Shown piece by piece: positions 62,639 through 64,000 of a stretch of DNA of 64,000 bases. The notes beneath the pieces were generated by a model, which saw nothing but the letters and a program-made list of their open reading frames with translations, was not told where the DNA came from and made no database searches. The stretch spans positions 310,001 to 374,000 of the forward strand of contig NZ_NPFY01000011.1 in NCBI RefSeq assembly GCF_002259415.1. Direction: 5' to 3'. This DNA is from Rhodococcus sp. 14-2470-1b. Its GTDB lineage: Bacteria; Actinomycetota; Actinomycetes; Mycobacteriales; Mycobacteriaceae. The number at the start of each line of letters is the position of its first letter. Position 1 is the first letter of the stretch. Position numbers and translations under genes: made by a program.

Positions 62639-63674
62639 AGAACAGATCAGCTCGGTGGTACAGAGAGAAATCGAAAGAAATCTTCTGGGGGGAACACCGA
62701 AGTACACGCGCACCGACATCGTCGAGAAATCAGGGATACCGCTCGAGCGGGTCATTCAACTGTGGATCGCGATGGGCTTCCCCGTTCACACCGACGCCGA
62801 TGCCGTCGTGTACACCGACGCGGATCTCGATGCTCTGCGCATGATCACCGGTCTCACCGAGCAGAAGGTCATCCGCCCGGACATGGAGGTCGCCATCGCG
62901 CGCACTCTCGGTCAGACGATGTCCAGGCTCACCGAATGGCAAGTGGGCGTTGTGAACAGTCACATACACGACCGCGTCGCCGAGGGACGTGACGCAGAGG
63001 GCCGGGACCCGGCCGAGCTCGCGAGCCCCGCAGACCTCGACGCCATCCGCCGCGACGCGCGTGAGATCGCGGCGCAGACGGTACCGACGCTCGAAGCCCT
63101 GCAGTCCTACACCTGGCGCAGGCACCTGGCTGCCACAGCAGGCCGCGCCATCGCCGATCCGGGCGAAGAGACCACCAGCCGTACCCTGGCGGTCGGTTTC
63201 GCAGACATGGTCGGATACACCAGCCTGACTCGACGCCTCGCCATCGACGAACTCACCGAACTGCTCGAGCAGTTCGAGTCCGTGGCCACCAACATCATTG
63301 CGCGCGGTCGTGGTTCGGTGATCAAGAACGTCGGTGACGAAGTGATGTTCAGTGCACAGACGCCCGAGGACGCCGCCCACATCGCCCTCGATCTCCAGGA
63401 CGCGTTCGCGACCTACGAGGACATGCCCGAGCTCCGTGTCGGAATTGCCTGGGGTCCGGTGCTTGCCCGTTACGGCGACCTCTACGGTTCGGTCGTCAAC
63501 ATGGCTGCGCGCCTGACCAGCTCGGCGCACCCGGGAACCATCCTGGTCGACACGACGCTGACGGAACTGCTGAAGGAAGATTCCGAGTTCTACCTCAAGT
63601 CTCTACGCTCCCTCCGTGTTCGCGGATTCCACAAACTCAAGCCGCACGCGCTGCGAAGGAACAGAAGAGACTGA
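62631..63674 (+). CDS. Class III adenylate/guanylate cyclase with N-terminal regulatory domain
   Basis: 347 residues from the ATG at 62631, overlapping plsC by eight bases. The first 180 residues resemble the regulatory domain of mycobacterial Rv1264/Rv2212-type cyclases, which senses pH or fatty acids. The catalytic domain follows: metal Asp in VGFADMVGYTSL near 191, purine-specifying Lys in VIKNVGDEVMFSA with the second metal Asp, and GDLYGSVVNMAARLTSSAHPG with the transition-state Asn and Arg. All catalytic residues are present, so it should make cAMP as a homodimer. Coupling to plsB and plsC links the signal to glycerolipid synthesis. Confidence 0.92.
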   Translation: MPEEQISSVVQREIERNLLGGTPKYTRTDIVEKSGIPLERVIQLWIAMGFPVHTDADAVVYTDADLDALRMITGLTEQKVIRPDMEVAIARTLGQTMSRLTEWQVGVVNSHIHDRVAEGRDAEGRDPAELASPADLDAIRRDAREIAAQTVPTLEALQSYTWRRHLAATAGRAIADPGEETTSRTLAVGFADMVGYTSLTRRLAIDELTELLEQFESVATNIIARGRGSVIKNVGDEVMFSAQTPEDAAHIALDLQDAFATYEDMPELRVGIAWGPVLARYGDLYGSVVNMAARLTSSAHPGTILVDTTLTELLKEDSEFYLKSLRSLRVRGFHKLKPHALRRNRRD

Positions 63675-63676
63675 CC

Positions 63677-64000
63677 CTATGTGAGTGACCGATAGAAGTC
63701 GAGGTGCCTGCGTGCCGCGTCGTCCCACGTCAGGCTGCGCGCAAGGGCGCGACCGACATCCGGATCGTGGCCATGATCGATCGCATCCGCCAGTCCCGAC
63801 GCCATGTCCTGTGGGCTTGTCGCGTACGTGACGGCGTCTCCGAACACCTCACGCAGTACGGGCAGATCCCGCGCGACGACGGGTGTACCCGCCGCGAGCG
63901 CTTCCATCGCGGCAAGACCGAAGCCTTCTTTCGTCGAGAAGAACGGAAGAACGCTCGCCTGCGCGACCAGGTGCGGCAGTTCCCCGTCGTCGACGACACC
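63677..64000 (-). CDS. Glycosyltransferase family 4, C-terminal part (5' end outside window)
   Basis: The last 107 residues of a GT-B glycosyltransferase, running off the window end. The nucleotide-sugar site motif KEGFGLAAMEALAAGTPVVARDLPVLREVFGD (EX7E type, with conserved Glu, Gly, Pro) is present. A C-terminal helix with TWDDAARRHLDFYRSLT ends the protein. Such enzymes add sugars from NDP-sugars to lipids, glycans or small molecules. It converges on the cyclase gene with a two-base gap and no obvious terminator. Donor and acceptor cannot be judged from this piece. Confidence 0.9.
   Translation of the reverse strand, partial: GVVDDGELPHLVAQASVLPFFSTKEGFGLAAMEALAAGTPVVARDLPVLREVFGDAVTYATSPQDMASGLADAIDHGHDPDVGRALARSLTWDDAARRHLDFYRSLT

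Noticed and set aside
1..64000. tRNA, rRNA, prophage or genomic-island boundary
   Set aside because: No tRNA-like cloverleaf, rRNA, integrase, phage structural gene or attachment-site duplication was recognised by eye. Encapsulin has the HK97 fold but is a normal host nanocompartment here.

Overview
The window is high-GC actinobacterial DNA with tightly packed genes, many ATGA stop/start overlaps and frequent GTG starts. Gene content points to a mycolate-type actinomycete close to Rhodococcus: an encapsulin-DyP pair, ugpAEBC in the mycobacterial order, LigC next to a stand-alone LigD-type polymerase, an acyl-ACP desaturase, maltokinase, PlsB plus HAD-PlsC, an LppU-like lipoprotein and an L,D-transpeptidase. 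No rRNA, tRNA, CRISPR array, integrase or transposase was seen. No gene-free stretch exceeds 300 bases.

Layout. 1-9.4 kb: fatty-acid beta-oxidation genes (acyl-CoA dehydrogenase end, fadB2), two SDR enzymes, two acyltransferases, a DrrAB-like ABC exporter, type II NADH dehydrogenase and an M50 protease. 9.5-14.1 kb: acyl-CoA carboxylase beta subunit (apparent CTG start), acyl-ACP desaturase, encapsulin and its DyP peroxidase cargo. 14.2-20.5 kb: a DUF2254 fusion, GtrA, a 56-residue membrane protein, a two-subunit molybdenum hydroxylase and a flavin-type oxidase. 20.6-28.3 kb: two pirins around maltokinase, a DUF4190 protein, a GGDEF protein and a second ABC exporter. 28.4-38.4 kb: M13 protease, P450, the Ugp importer for glycerophosphodiester-type substrates, L,D-transpeptidase and HdeD-like and secreted proteins.

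38.6-43.0 kb holds the most interesting unit: five same-strand genes, each overlapping the next, for a family 2 glycosyltransferase, a short acyl-CoA-dehydrogenase-like protein, a PIG-L deacetylase, a NodS-like methyltransferase and a degenerate EAL-DICT protein. The chemistry resembles assembly of a small glycosylated, deacetylated and methylated (perhaps acylated) molecule, with a nucleotide-sensing protein co-translated. 43.0-58.7 kb: GAF-ANTAR regulator, zinc metallopeptidase, NhaA-thioredoxin fusion, LigC/polymerase repair pair, lipoprotein, two MFS exporters, ilvD, a secreted serine protease and an SGNH esterase. 58.9-64 kb: plsB, HAD-plsC and a class III nucleotidyl cyclase in one overlapping operon, then the end of a glycosyltransferase.

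A second theme is a dispersed repeat of about 27-35 bp (core GGAGTGGAGCCTGCRGGAAYGACC). It occurs in intergenic DNA and inside or at the 3' ends of genes at seven places (14.1, 30.4, 32.0, 37.2, 43.1, 51.3 and 51.7 kb). In some genes it is translated in frame, and in two it supplies the stop codon. I know of no description of this element, but I could not search for one.
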